A stretch of 36,532 bases of DNA from an uncultured Nostocoides sp. (GTDB taxonomy: Bacteria; Actinomycetota; Actinomycetes; Actinomycetales; Dermatophilaceae). Positions 26,866 to 33,556 of the stretch are shown here, piece after piece. The stretch lies in the NCBI GenBank assembly GCA_937907685.1, contig CALCXF010000004.1, forward strand, positions 1 through 36,532, given 5' to 3'. How positions within the stretch are numbered: the first letter of the stretch is position 1; each line of letters starts with the position of its first letter. Under the pieces are notes generated by a model, which saw only the letters and a list, made by a program, of their open reading frames with translations, was not told the DNA's origin and did not search any database. Position numbers and translations under genes: made by a program.

Positions 26866-27575
26866 CGCCGGACCTCCACGGGACCGCGGAACTCGGCCGA
26901 GGTGTGCAGCCCGTCGAAGTCGACGACGAGTCGCACGTCGTCGAGCTCCCCGGACGGGACGGCGAAGGCGTAGCGGGCCTGCGCCCGCGCTCCCGGCGCC
27001 AGCGTGCCGCCGAAGTCACGGGCGTCGAGGTCCGCCGCGTAGACGCGCTCGGCGGCGAGGTTGTCCGGACCGTAGGACGCGCTGACGACCACCTGCTGGA
27101 GGTCAACGGCTCGCCGCGACCCGTTGACCAGGGTGATCGGGAGGAGCGCGAGCTCGCGGCCCGCGAACTGCCCAGCACCCTGTCCGGTCTCAACCCCCAC
27201 GACGGCCGCCCCCACGGTCACGTTGATGCCGTCCGGGTAGCGCACGGGGGCGCGGAAGGAAGCGGGTTCCGCCGTGACGGTGGGCCGGACCGGCTGCCCG
27301 GGCCGGCGGATCTTGGGCACGGCCGAGGGTGCCGGAACGGGGGTGGGACCGACTGCCGCCGGTGACCCGGGTGACGCTGGTGACTCCGGCCCGGAGTGCG
27401 GTTCGGGCGTCCCCGATGGCGAAGACCGGTCACGGTCGACTGGTGCGCTCGCGGCATCCGACAGGCCTCCGGCGCAGCCGGCCGAGCCGGCGGCGACGGC
27501 GCACAGCACTCCGGCGACGAGGAGGCGACGCCCCCGCTCGTCCGCGACAGCCAGCCAGGTCCTCAGGCGGCCCAT
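26862..27575 (-). CDS. Secreted protein or lipoprotein of the polysaccharide operon
   Basis: The protein has 237 residues. A signal sequence (about 15-37) ends in AAGSAGC, a poor but possible lipobox. A Pro/Ser-rich linker (about 45-100) follows. The last 130 residues look like an all-beta domain (VTVGAAVVGVETG, LLPITLVNGSRRAVDLQQVV, FGGTLAPGARAQARYAFAVP), similar in pattern to DUF4352-type or other immunoglobulin-like extracellular domains. No enzyme motif is seen. Its start shares one base (TGATG) with the stop of the initiating transferase and its end overlaps the flippase, so it is an integral part of the operon. Possible roles are anchoring or assisting glycan export; this is inference. 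Confidence 0.7.
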   Translation of the reverse strand: MGRLRTWLAVADERGRRLLVAGVLCAVAAGSAGCAGGLSDAASAPVDRDRSSPSGTPEPHSGPESPASPGSPAAVGPTPVPAPSAVPKIRRPGQPVRPTVTAEPASFRAPVRYPDGINVTVGAAVVGVETGQGAGQFAGRELALLPITLVNGSRRAVDLQQVVVSASYGPDNLAAERVYAADLDARDFGGTLAPGARAQARYAFAVPSGELDDVRLVVDFDGLHTSAEFRGPVEVRR

Positions 27576-29107
27576 CAGTACGCCCCCCTGGCCATGAGCA
27601 CGGCATTCGCCGTGCGCAGGAGGATCTGGGCGTCGAGGGCCAGCGACCAGTTGTCCACGTACCAGAGGTCCAGCCGGACCGACTCGACCCACGACAGGTC
27701 GCTGCGTCCGGAGACCTGCCACAGACCGGTCATCCCGGGCCGCACGCGGAGCCGGCGCACCGCGTCGCTCTCGTAGCGGTCGACCTCGCTCGGCAGCGGG
27801 GGGCGTGGGCCGACGAGCGACATCTCTCCCCGAACCACGTTGAGCAGCTGTGGCAGCTCGTCGAGCGAGTACCGCCGCAGGAGGGCACCGATCCGCGTGA
27901 CGCGCGGGTCCTGGCGCAGCTTGAAGAGTGTCTCGTTGCCGTCGTGCCGTTCCCGCAGCGCCTCGAGCCTGGTGTCGGCACCGACGCACATCGTCCGGAA
28001 CTTGAGCATCGTGAAGGTTCGTCCACCCTCACCGACCCGCCGCTGGCGGTAGAGGGCGGGGCCCGGGGAGTCCCCGCGGACGAGGAACCCGATGAGGAGC
28101 AGGAGCGGTGCGCCGAGGACGAGGATGAGAAGGGCCAGGAGTCGGTCGACGGTGAGCTTCACGGCATACCGCACCCCGCTGCACACCGGTCGCTCGACGT
28201 GCAGCATGGGCAGGCCGCTCGCGCGCCGCAGGGACAACCTGGGTCCGGCGACCTCGATGACGCCCGGGTCGATGAGGAGGTCGACGTTGCGGTGCTCCAG
28301 CGCCCAGCCCAGCCGCCGCAGCGGGTGCCCGGCGATGGTCGGACCGCTCACGACGGCGACGACCTCCGCGCCGACCCGGTCGACCGCCGCCAAGGTGTCG
28401 GCCTCGCGGCCCAGGACCGGGAGGGCCGAGAACGCGTCGGCGCCGACGACCGGGTCGGAGAGATCGGTGACGCACACGCCCTTGACCTCCAGCCCGGTGG
28501 CGCGGGGGTCCGAGCCGATCCGGTGGGCCAGGTCGAGCACCGCCCTGGCGTCACCGACGAGCACCGCCGGCTGGAGGCAGCGCCCGGCGTCCCGCGCCTC
28601 GGCGAGGCGCCGGCGAAGCAGGTGGCGTGCCGTGAGCGTCGCGACGAGCATCGTGGGCACGGCGACGAGCAGGACGCCGCGTGAGAACTCGAGCTTGACC
28701 GTGAACGACGCGAAGGCCACGACGCCGACGAGAGTCCCGGCGGCCTGCATGACCGCGCGGTACTCCTCGTTGCCCTCGCCCACGAACCGGGGGGCGTAAG
28801 CGCCGTGTCGGGCAAGGAGGAGAAGCCAGAGCACCGCGATGACCGCCACCGTGGCACGCATCGCCTCCGTCGAGCCCCACAGTGCGGCGTCCGTGCCGAT
28901 GACCGCGTCGCGGGCCCACACCCCGGCGACGAGGCCGAGGAGGGCGGCCGCGGCATCCGCCACGATCGTCCGGACGCGGTGGCGTCGCTGCCAGGACCGC
29001 AGACCGTGTCGGACCCTGGCGTGCCCGTGCACGGCGAGGTCGACGTGGGCCACGGCCCGTGGCCGAGACCACGGGCGCGCGCCAGCAACCCGCGTGGTGG
29101 TACTCAT
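27575..29107 (-). CDS. Polyprenyl-phosphate sugar-1-phosphate transferase (initiating enzyme)
   Basis: A 510-residue protein of the WbaP/CpsE type, which transfers a sugar 1-phosphate from a UDP-sugar to undecaprenyl phosphate and so starts the glycan repeat unit. Four hydrophobic segments and a CoA-binding-like central domain (PAVLVGDARAVLDLA) come first. The C-terminal catalytic domain has a further membrane segment, then RGDSPGPALYRQRRVG, FTMLKFRTM, SLDELPQLLNVVRGEMSLVG and RPGMTGLWQVSGRSDLSW, all family signatures. It is the first gene of the polysaccharide run, with a 154-base upstream gap before pth that should hold the operon promoter. I could not place a convincing -10/-35 pair there. 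Confidence 0.95.
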   Translation of the reverse strand: MSTTTRVAGARPWSRPRAVAHVDLAVHGHARVRHGLRSWQRRHRVRTIVADAAAALLGLVAGVWARDAVIGTDAALWGSTEAMRATVAVIAVLWLLLLARHGAYAPRFVGEGNEEYRAVMQAAGTLVGVVAFASFTVKLEFSRGVLLVAVPTMLVATLTARHLLRRRLAEARDAGRCLQPAVLVGDARAVLDLAHRIGSDPRATGLEVKGVCVTDLSDPVVGADAFSALPVLGREADTLAAVDRVGAEVVAVVSGPTIAGHPLRRLGWALEHRNVDLLIDPGVIEVAGPRLSLRRASGLPMLHVERPVCSGVRYAVKLTVDRLLALLILVLGAPLLLLIGFLVRGDSPGPALYRQRRVGEGGRTFTMLKFRTMCVGADTRLEALRERHDGNETLFKLRQDPRVTRIGALLRRYSLDELPQLLNVVRGEMSLVGPRPPLPSEVDRYESDAVRRLRVRPGMTGLWQVSGRSDLSWVESVRLDLWYVDNWSLALDAQILLRTANAVLMARGAY

Positions 29108-29261
29108 CGAACGATCAGCCCCTGCTACCGATGGTGTCCGACTCGGTTCGGCCCGGTGCGAGCCGACGATTGAGGCGGTCAGTACCCGAGGGCTTCCACG
29201 CCGAAACCGCGCGCGTCGAAAGTGAGGCGCGAAGAGCCCTCAGGCGATGCTCAGATGCAGG

Positions 29262-29864
29262 TCAGCGGGGTGCGTGGACCCGCTGCTGGGCGTCGAGCAG
29301 CCCCACCGTGACGAGCTCCTCCACCGCGTCGGCGGCGTCGTCGAGGAGGAACGGGAGCTCCCTGCGCTCGGTCGGCGAGAAGTCGCGCAGGACGAAGTCG
29401 GCGGCATCCATCCGGCCCGGTGGGCGGCCGATGCCGACCCGCACGCGGTGGTAGTCCCGAGTCCCCAGCGAGGAGCTGACCGACCGCAGGCCGTTGTGTC
29501 CTCCCTCGCCGCCACCGCGCTTCAGCCGAACGGTGCCCGAGTCGAGGTCCAGCTCGTCGTGGACGACGACGAGCCGCTCCACGGGCACGGAGAAGAACCG
29601 CAGCAACGACGAGACGGGGCCGCCGGACTCGTTCATGTAGCCCGACGGGACCGCGATCACGGCGGCGGGGCCCGGCACCCCACCGGCTCCGGTACCCAGG
29701 CGAACCTGGGCGGCGTGCGCCCGAGCCTTGTGGGAGCGCAGCGCCGACCCCGTGCGACGGGCCAGCTCGTCGACGACCATGGCGCCCACGTTGTGGCGGT
29801 TGCCGGCATACGCCGGACCGGGATTTCCCAGCCCGACGACGAGCCAGGGGCCGTTGTCGGTCAC
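29262..29864 (-). CDS. pth: Peptidyl-tRNA hydrolase
   Basis: A 200-residue Pth, which frees tRNA from peptidyl-tRNAs that drop off ribosomes. Visible are the N-terminal [19 protein letters not shown] (catalytic His in NRHN), the YMNESGGPV motif, [11 protein letters not shown] with its conserved Asp, and [12 protein letters not shown]. The GTG at 29864 is chosen. TACGCT lies six bases upstream, so a leaderless transcript is likely, and the longer frame to 29894 would begin at the edge of the rplY terminator. Length from 29864 fits the family. It lies between rplY (upstream) and the inserted polysaccharide operon. Confidence 0.95.
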   Translation of the reverse strand: MTDNGPWLVVGLGNPGPAYAGNRHNVGAMVVDELARRTGSALRSHKARAHAAQVRLGTGAGGVPGPAAVIAVPSGYMNESGGPVSSLLRFFSVPVERLVVVHDELDLDSGTVRLKRGGGEGGHNGLRSVSSSLGTRDYHRVRVGIGRPPGRMDAADFVLRDFSPTERRELPFLLDDAADAVEELVTVGLLDAQQRVHAPR

Positions 29865-29870
29865 GAGGAC

Positions 29871-29876
29871 AGCGTA
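29871..29876 (-). promoter_or_regulatory. -10 box (TACGCT) for a leaderless pth transcript
   Basis: TACGCT on the minus strand ends six bases before the GTG start of pth and lies just after the rplY terminator. It overlaps one copy of the octamer GTATGCCG (29874-29881). Confidence 0.4.
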
Positions 29877-29897
29877 TGCCGCTCGGCCGGGCACAGG

Positions 29898-29930
29898 TCG
29901 GGGCCCGGTCCGCGTCGGACCGGGCCCCGA
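29898..29930 (-). terminator. Perfect 15-bp hairpin terminator after rplY
   Basis: Arms 29898-29912 and 29916-29930 are exactly complementary with a three-base loop (CGT). It begins 24 bases after the rplY stop on the minus strand. There is no T run. It separates rplY from pth, which are often co-transcribed in other actinobacteria. Confidence 0.8.
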
Positions 29931-29954
29931 GGAAGTCCCGCGTGGGTGAGGCCG

Positions 29955-30641
29955 TCAGGCCTCGTCGGAGGGCTGCTCGGCGTCGCCGGAGGCGGCTTCG
30001 CCCTCGGCTGCGGCCGCCGGCTCGTCGGTGGCCTCGTCGTGCTCCTCGCGCTCGATGCCCGCCTCGGCCTCGGCGTCCGCGAGCTCGGCCTCGAGGGCCT
30101 CCTCCGACACCTGCGCCGTGACGTTGACGACGAGAGCCTCCGGGTCGGTGACGAGCGTGGAGCCCTCCGGCAGCTGGATCTGGCCGGCGAGGATCTGGGT
30201 CCCTGCCTCGGCGCCGTCCACCGAGACGCTGATGCTCTCGGGGATGTGGGTCGCCTCCACCTCGAGCTGCAGGCTCGTGTGGTCCGTCGTGACGATGGTC
30301 TCCGGCGCTGCCTCGCCGTCGACGTGGACCGGGACGTCGACGACGACCCTCTCGCCACGCCGGACGATGACGAGGTCGACGTGCTCGATGACGGGCTTGA
30401 TGGGGTCGCGCTGGATGTCCTTGGCGAGGGCGAGCTGCTCGTCACCGTCGAGGACGATCGTGAGGAGGGCGTTGCTCTGCTTCAGGGCCAGCATGGTGTC
30501 GTGACCGGGCAGGGTGATGTGGACGGGGGCGGTCCCGTGGCCGTACATGACGGCGGGGATCTTGTGGTCGCGGCGGATGCGGCGGGCCGCACCCTTGCCG
30601 AACTGGGTGCGGGCCTCGGCGACGAGCTTGGTGTCGGACAC
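29955..30641 (-). CDS. rplY: 50S ribosomal protein L25/general stress protein Ctc
   Basis: A 228-residue L25 of the long Ctc type, which binds 5S rRNA in the large subunit. The N-terminal L25 domain (about 1-95) has GKGAARRIRRDHKIPAVMYG and the C-terminal TL5 beta domain runs from about 96 to 185. The last 40 residues are a strongly acidic, Glu/Ala-rich tail, as in many actinobacteria. AGGAG precedes the GTG at 30641. A terminator follows. The 204-base upstream gap holds a possible TTGACC -35 and a small dyad. It is one of the conserved glmU-prs-rplY-pth series, here separated from prs by the EamA/CGNR pair. Confidence 0.95.
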   Translation of the reverse strand: MSDTKLVAEARTQFGKGAARRIRRDHKIPAVMYGHGTAPVHITLPGHDTMLALKQSNALLTIVLDGDEQLALAKDIQRDPIKPVIEHVDLVIVRRGERVVVDVPVHVDGEAAPETIVTTDHTSLQLEVEATHIPESISVSVDGAEAGTQILAGQIQLPEGSTLVTDPEALVVNVTAQVSEEALEAELADAEAEAGIEREEHDEATDEPAAAAEGEAASGDAEQPSDEA

Positions 30642-30775
30642 GGGTGCTCCTGGGACGTGGGAGAGGGAACGGGCAGTCGGTCCTCGACGCGGGACGTGGC
30701 ACCGAACGACCGGCGCGCGAACGGCCCGCGGATCCACCGGATCTGCGTACCGCCAGCGTCGATCACGGATGCGTC

Positions 30776-30794
30776 GACCGCTCATGGCGGTCAA
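30776..30794 (-). promoter_or_regulatory. Possible -35 element with overlapping dyad upstream of rplY
   Basis: The minus strand shows TTGACC (30789-30794). A 6-bp inverted repeat, GACCGC/GCGGTC with five bases between (30776-30792), overlaps it. No convincing -10 follows at 17 bases, so this is a weak promoter/operator candidate about 140 bases before the start codon. Confidence 0.25.
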
Positions 30795-30845
30795 CCGGAC
30801 AGCTCTGGCCGGTGCGACGTCCCTCGCCGAGGCAACCCCCCGAGT

Positions 30846-31826
30846 CTAGGCGACGGGAGAGGCCACGTCGAAATCCGCCTTCTCGGCGGTGGCGACCGCC
30901 CCGCGACGATCGTCGTCACGCTGACCCAGCCGGACTGCGACGACCCCGGCGAGCAGCACCACGCCACCCAGGAGCTGGAGAGGCCGCGGCAGCTCGCCGA
31001 GGAGCAGCCACGCGAAGAGCACCGCGAACAGCACCTCGGTGAGGCCGACGAACGAGGCGAGGGTGGAGCCCAGGTGCCGTGCTCCGAGGATGCCCAGCAC
31101 GTAGGCCAGGGCCGCCGCGACGAGGACGAGCTCGAGGAGCGCCAGCCAGGCCGGGATGTCGGTCCCGGCGACGACGACCGACGGCTCCCCGGCCTCCATC
31201 GGCAGGATGCCGACGAGCCCGCTGAGCGCCAGCACGATCGCACCGCAGGCGAGCCCCAGCCCGGCGAACGCCGCGGCGGGGATGGTGGTCCTGCGCGCCG
31301 CGAGGACGTAGTGGCCGGCCAGCCCGGTGGCGGCGAGGAGGCCCCAGAGGACCCCGACGAGGTCAGGGGTCGCCCGGCCGGTGACGTCGAGCACGAGGGC
31401 GAGGCCGGCGAGCGCCAGGACGATCCCGAGGCCGGTGAGGCGGTGGGGAGTCCGTCGGGTCAGTGCCCACACCCAGAGGACGACGAGGACGATGCCGAGG
31501 TACTCGATGAGGAGGGCGACCGCCACGTCCATCCGCGCGACGGCCTGGAAGTAGCCGAGCTGGGCGGCGGCGACGGCGAGCGTCCCGTAGAGGGCGGCCC
31601 GGGGAAGCTCGCCGGCCACCGAGCCCCAGCGGCCCCGCAGCGCCCACGCGGTGAACGGCAGGAGCACGAGCGCCGCGCCGGAGATGCGGAGGAGCACCAC
31701 GGCACCCGGCGACCAGCCGGCCGTCATGAGCGCCTTGGCGAAGGGGCCCGATGTGCCGAACGCCGCGCACGACATGAGCATCGCGACGAGGCCGAGTCCC
31801 AGGTGCCGCCTCATCGCCTCGACCAC
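30846..31826 (-). CDS. EamA/DMT-family transporter
   Basis: A 326-residue inner-membrane protein with ten predicted helices in two EamA repeats: AAFGTSGPFAKALM in the first and AYVLGILGARHLGSTLASFVGLTEVLFAVLF in the second, given here as the start and end of the stretch. DMT proteins usually export amino acids or other metabolites; the substrate is not predictable. GAAGGAGG five bases upstream supports the GTG at 31826 over the ATG 12 bases later. It is transcribed away from the CGNR regulator with only 105 bases between the starts and overlapping -10 boxes, so the regulator probably controls it. Confidence 0.9.
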   Translation of the reverse strand: MVEAMRRHLGLGLVAMLMSCAAFGTSGPFAKALMTAGWSPGAVVLLRISGAALVLLPFTAWALRGRWGSVAGELPRAALYGTLAVAAAQLGYFQAVARMDVAVALLIEYLGIVLVVLWVWALTRRTPHRLTGLGIVLALAGLALVLDVTGRATPDLVGVLWGLLAATGLAGHYVLAARRTTIPAAAFAGLGLACGAIVLALSGLVGILPMEAGEPSVVVAGTDIPAWLALLELVLVAAALAYVLGILGARHLGSTLASFVGLTEVLFAVLFAWLLLGELPRPLQLLGGVVLLAGVVAVRLGQRDDDRRGAVATAEKADFDVASPVA

Positions 31827-31869
31827 GGTGGCCTCCTTCGTCGGCTCCTGGTCCGGCCGGTCGCCGGCA

Positions 31870-31931
31870 ATGTCAGGAGCAAAGTATGCTGATGCCCATG
31901 ACACTATCCGCACTCGATGTCAGGAGTCAAG
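31870..31931. promoter_or_regulatory. Overlapping divergent promoters with repeated TGTCAGGAG
   Basis: TACTTT on the minus strand (31881-31886, toward the EamA gene) overlaps TATGCT on the plus strand (31885-31890, toward the CGNR gene). An 11-base direct repeat ATGTCAGGAGC/T lies at 31870 and 31917, and TGACA at 31899-31903 forms inverted pairs with the TGTCA at 31871 and 31919. The second copy contains the AGGAG ribosome site of the CGNR gene. This looks like an operator set for the regulator, though no -35 hexamers are clear. Confidence 0.45.
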
Positions 31932-32492
31932 ATGATTTTCACCTATGACACCGATGTGACGCTCAGCCATGCTGCAGCGCTGGCGAACACCGGTCCCGGC
32001 CTCGGGAGCCCCGAGCGGGAGGAGCTGCCGGACCTCCCGTCCCTGCTCGCCTGGATGGACCGGTGGGAGTGGACCGGTCGACGGCCGACGACGGACGCGG
32101 AGGTCGAGGCGGTCCGCGCCCTGCGCCCGCGGCTGCGCGCCGTGTGGGCGCTCCCGGTCGACCGGCTGGCCGAGGCGGCCAACGCCCTCCTCGAGGAGGG
32201 CGCGGCGCTCCCCCGGCTCGTGCGGCATCCGCCCTTCGGGTGGCACGTCCACGCCACCTCCGACGACGCTCCGCTCGACCGCAGGGTGGCGGTGGAGGTG
32301 GGCATGGCGTTCGTGGACGTCGTGCGCCTCGGGGAGACGGACCGGCTCAAGGTCTGCGCCGGAGAGGACTGCGAGGACCTCCTCGTGGACCTCAGTCGCA
32401 ACCGGTCTCGCAAGTTCTGTGACGGGACGTGCGGCACCCGGGCCAACGTCGCGGCATACCGAGCCCGTCGGGCGGCGACGACCACGGCGTGA
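31932..32492 (+). CDS. CGNR-type zinc-finger regulator (ABATE domain)
   Basis: A 186-residue protein of the ABATE/CGNR group, putative transcription regulators with an N-terminal ligand-binding-like domain and a C-terminal zinc finger. The N-domain begins DTDVTLSHAAALANT. The finger is LKVCAGEDCEDLLVDLSRNR, then SRKFCDGTCGTRANVAAYRA, with four Cys as metal ligands. The name-giving CGNR is CGTR here. AGGAG five bases before the ATG at 31932 decides the start over a frame five codons longer. It diverges from the EamA transporter gene. Proteins of this group are often next to transporters; regulation of its neighbour is inferred. Confidence 0.87.
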   Translation: MIFTYDTDVTLSHAAALANTGPGLGSPEREELPDLPSLLAWMDRWEWTGRRPTTDAEVEAVRALRPRLRAVWALPVDRLAEAANALLEEGAALPRLVRHPPFGWHVHATSDDAPLDRRVAVEVGMAFVDVVRLGETDRLKVCAGEDCEDLLVDLSRNRSRKFCDGTCGTRANVAAYRARRAATTTA

Positions 32493-32557
32493 GGGCCACG
32501 CCTGCAGGACCTCCGACGCCACCCGCGAGAACAGCTCTCTGCTCGCTCCTGCCCCGC

Positions 32558-33556
32558 TCACGTGCTGCCGGTGAACAGGCTCGTCACCGAGCCGTCCTCG
32601 AAGACCTCCTTCACCGCGGCGCTGATGAGGGGCGCGATGGACAGCACGGTGAGGCACGCGACCTCCTTCTCGGCGGGGATGGGCAGCGTGTTGGTGACGA
32701 TGACCTCCTCCGCGGCGCAGTCGCGCAGCCGCTGAGCCGCCGGTTCGCTGAGGATCGCGTGCGTGGCGGCGATGACGACCGCCCGGGCCCCGTCGGCGAT
32801 GAGGGCGTCGGCTGCCTTGGTGATCGTGCCGCCGGTGTCGATCATGTCGTCCACGAGGACGCAGACCCGGTCGCGGACGTCACCGACGACACGGTTCGCC
32901 ACCATCTCGTTGGGCCGGTTGATGTCACGGGTCTTGTGGATGAAGGCGAGCGGGGCCCCGCCGAGGCGCTTGGACCACTGCTCCGCCACCTTGATCCGTC
33001 CGGCGTCGGGTGAGACGACGGCGAGGTCCTGGTCGCCGTACTTGCGGGCGACGTACTCGCTGAGGATGGGGATCGCCATGAGGTGGTCGACCGGGCCGTC
33101 GAAGAACCCCTGGACCTGGTCGGCGTGCAGGTCCACGCAGATGAGCCGGTCGGCTCCGGCGGTGCGGAACATGTCGGCGATGAGCCGCGCACTGATGGGC
33201 TCACGACCGCGGTGCTTCTTGTCCTGGCGGGCGTAGCCGTAGAACGGCATGACGACCGTGATCCGCTTGGCGCTCGCCCGCTTCAGGGCGTCGACCATGA
33301 GCAGGTGCTCCATGATGCACTCGTTGATCGGGCTGGTGTGGCTCTGGATGACGAAGGCGTCCGACCCGCGTACCGACTCCTCGAAGCGCACGTAGATCTC
33401 GCCGTTGGCGAAGTCGTAGGCGCTCGTCGGGACGAGCTCGGTGCCGAGCTGCGCGGCGACCTCCTGGGCGAGACCGGGGTTCGCGCGACCCGAGAAGACC
33501 ATGAGCTGCTTCTTGGGGCGCTTGCGGATGTTCGCCGAGGGCGGTCGGTGACTCAC
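32558..33556 (-). CDS. prs: Ribose-phosphate pyrophosphokinase
   Basis: A 332-residue PRPP synthase, which makes 5-phosphoribosyl 1-diphosphate from ribose 5-phosphate and ATP for nucleotide, His and Trp synthesis and, in actinobacteria, for decaprenyl-phospho-arabinose. Motifs: FANGEIYVRFEESVRGSD, YGYARQDKKHRGREPISA, the signature DLHADQVQGFFDGPVDHL and the PRPP-binding loop VLVDDMIDTGGT. The GTG start overlaps the glmU stop by four bases (GTGA), with GGAGGG upstream. The N-terminal 15 residues are basic and variable. It ends 65 bases from the convergent CGNR gene, with no clear hairpin between. Confidence 0.97.
   Translation of the reverse strand: MSHRPPSANIRKRPKKQLMVFSGRANPGLAQEVAAQLGTELVPTSAYDFANGEIYVRFEESVRGSDAFVIQSHTSPINECIMEHLLMVDALKRASAKRITVVMPFYGYARQDKKHRGREPISARLIADMFRTAGADRLICVDLHADQVQGFFDGPVDHLMAIPILSEYVARKYGDQDLAVVSPDAGRIKVAEQWSKRLGGAPLAFIHKTRDINRPNEMVANRVVGDVRDRVCVLVDDMIDTGGTITKAADALIADGARAVVIAATHAILSEPAAQRLRDCAAEEVIVTNTLPIPAEKEVACLTVLSIAPLISAAVKEVFEDGSVTSLFTGST

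Noticed and set aside
12738-29107. The polysaccharide cluster as a recent mobile island
   Set aside because: There is no integrase, transposase, tRNA-adjacent att repeat or clear base-composition change at its edges, so recent mobility cannot be supported from this sequence.
29108-29261. A defined promoter for the polysaccharide operon
   Set aside because: A promoter is expected in this 154-base gap, but I could not find a convincing -10/-35 pair, so no site is claimed.
29247-31892. An 881-residue plus-strand frame across pth, rplY and the EamA gene
   Set aside because: It crosses three recognisable minus-strand genes and a terminator, and its composition is that of an antisense shadow.
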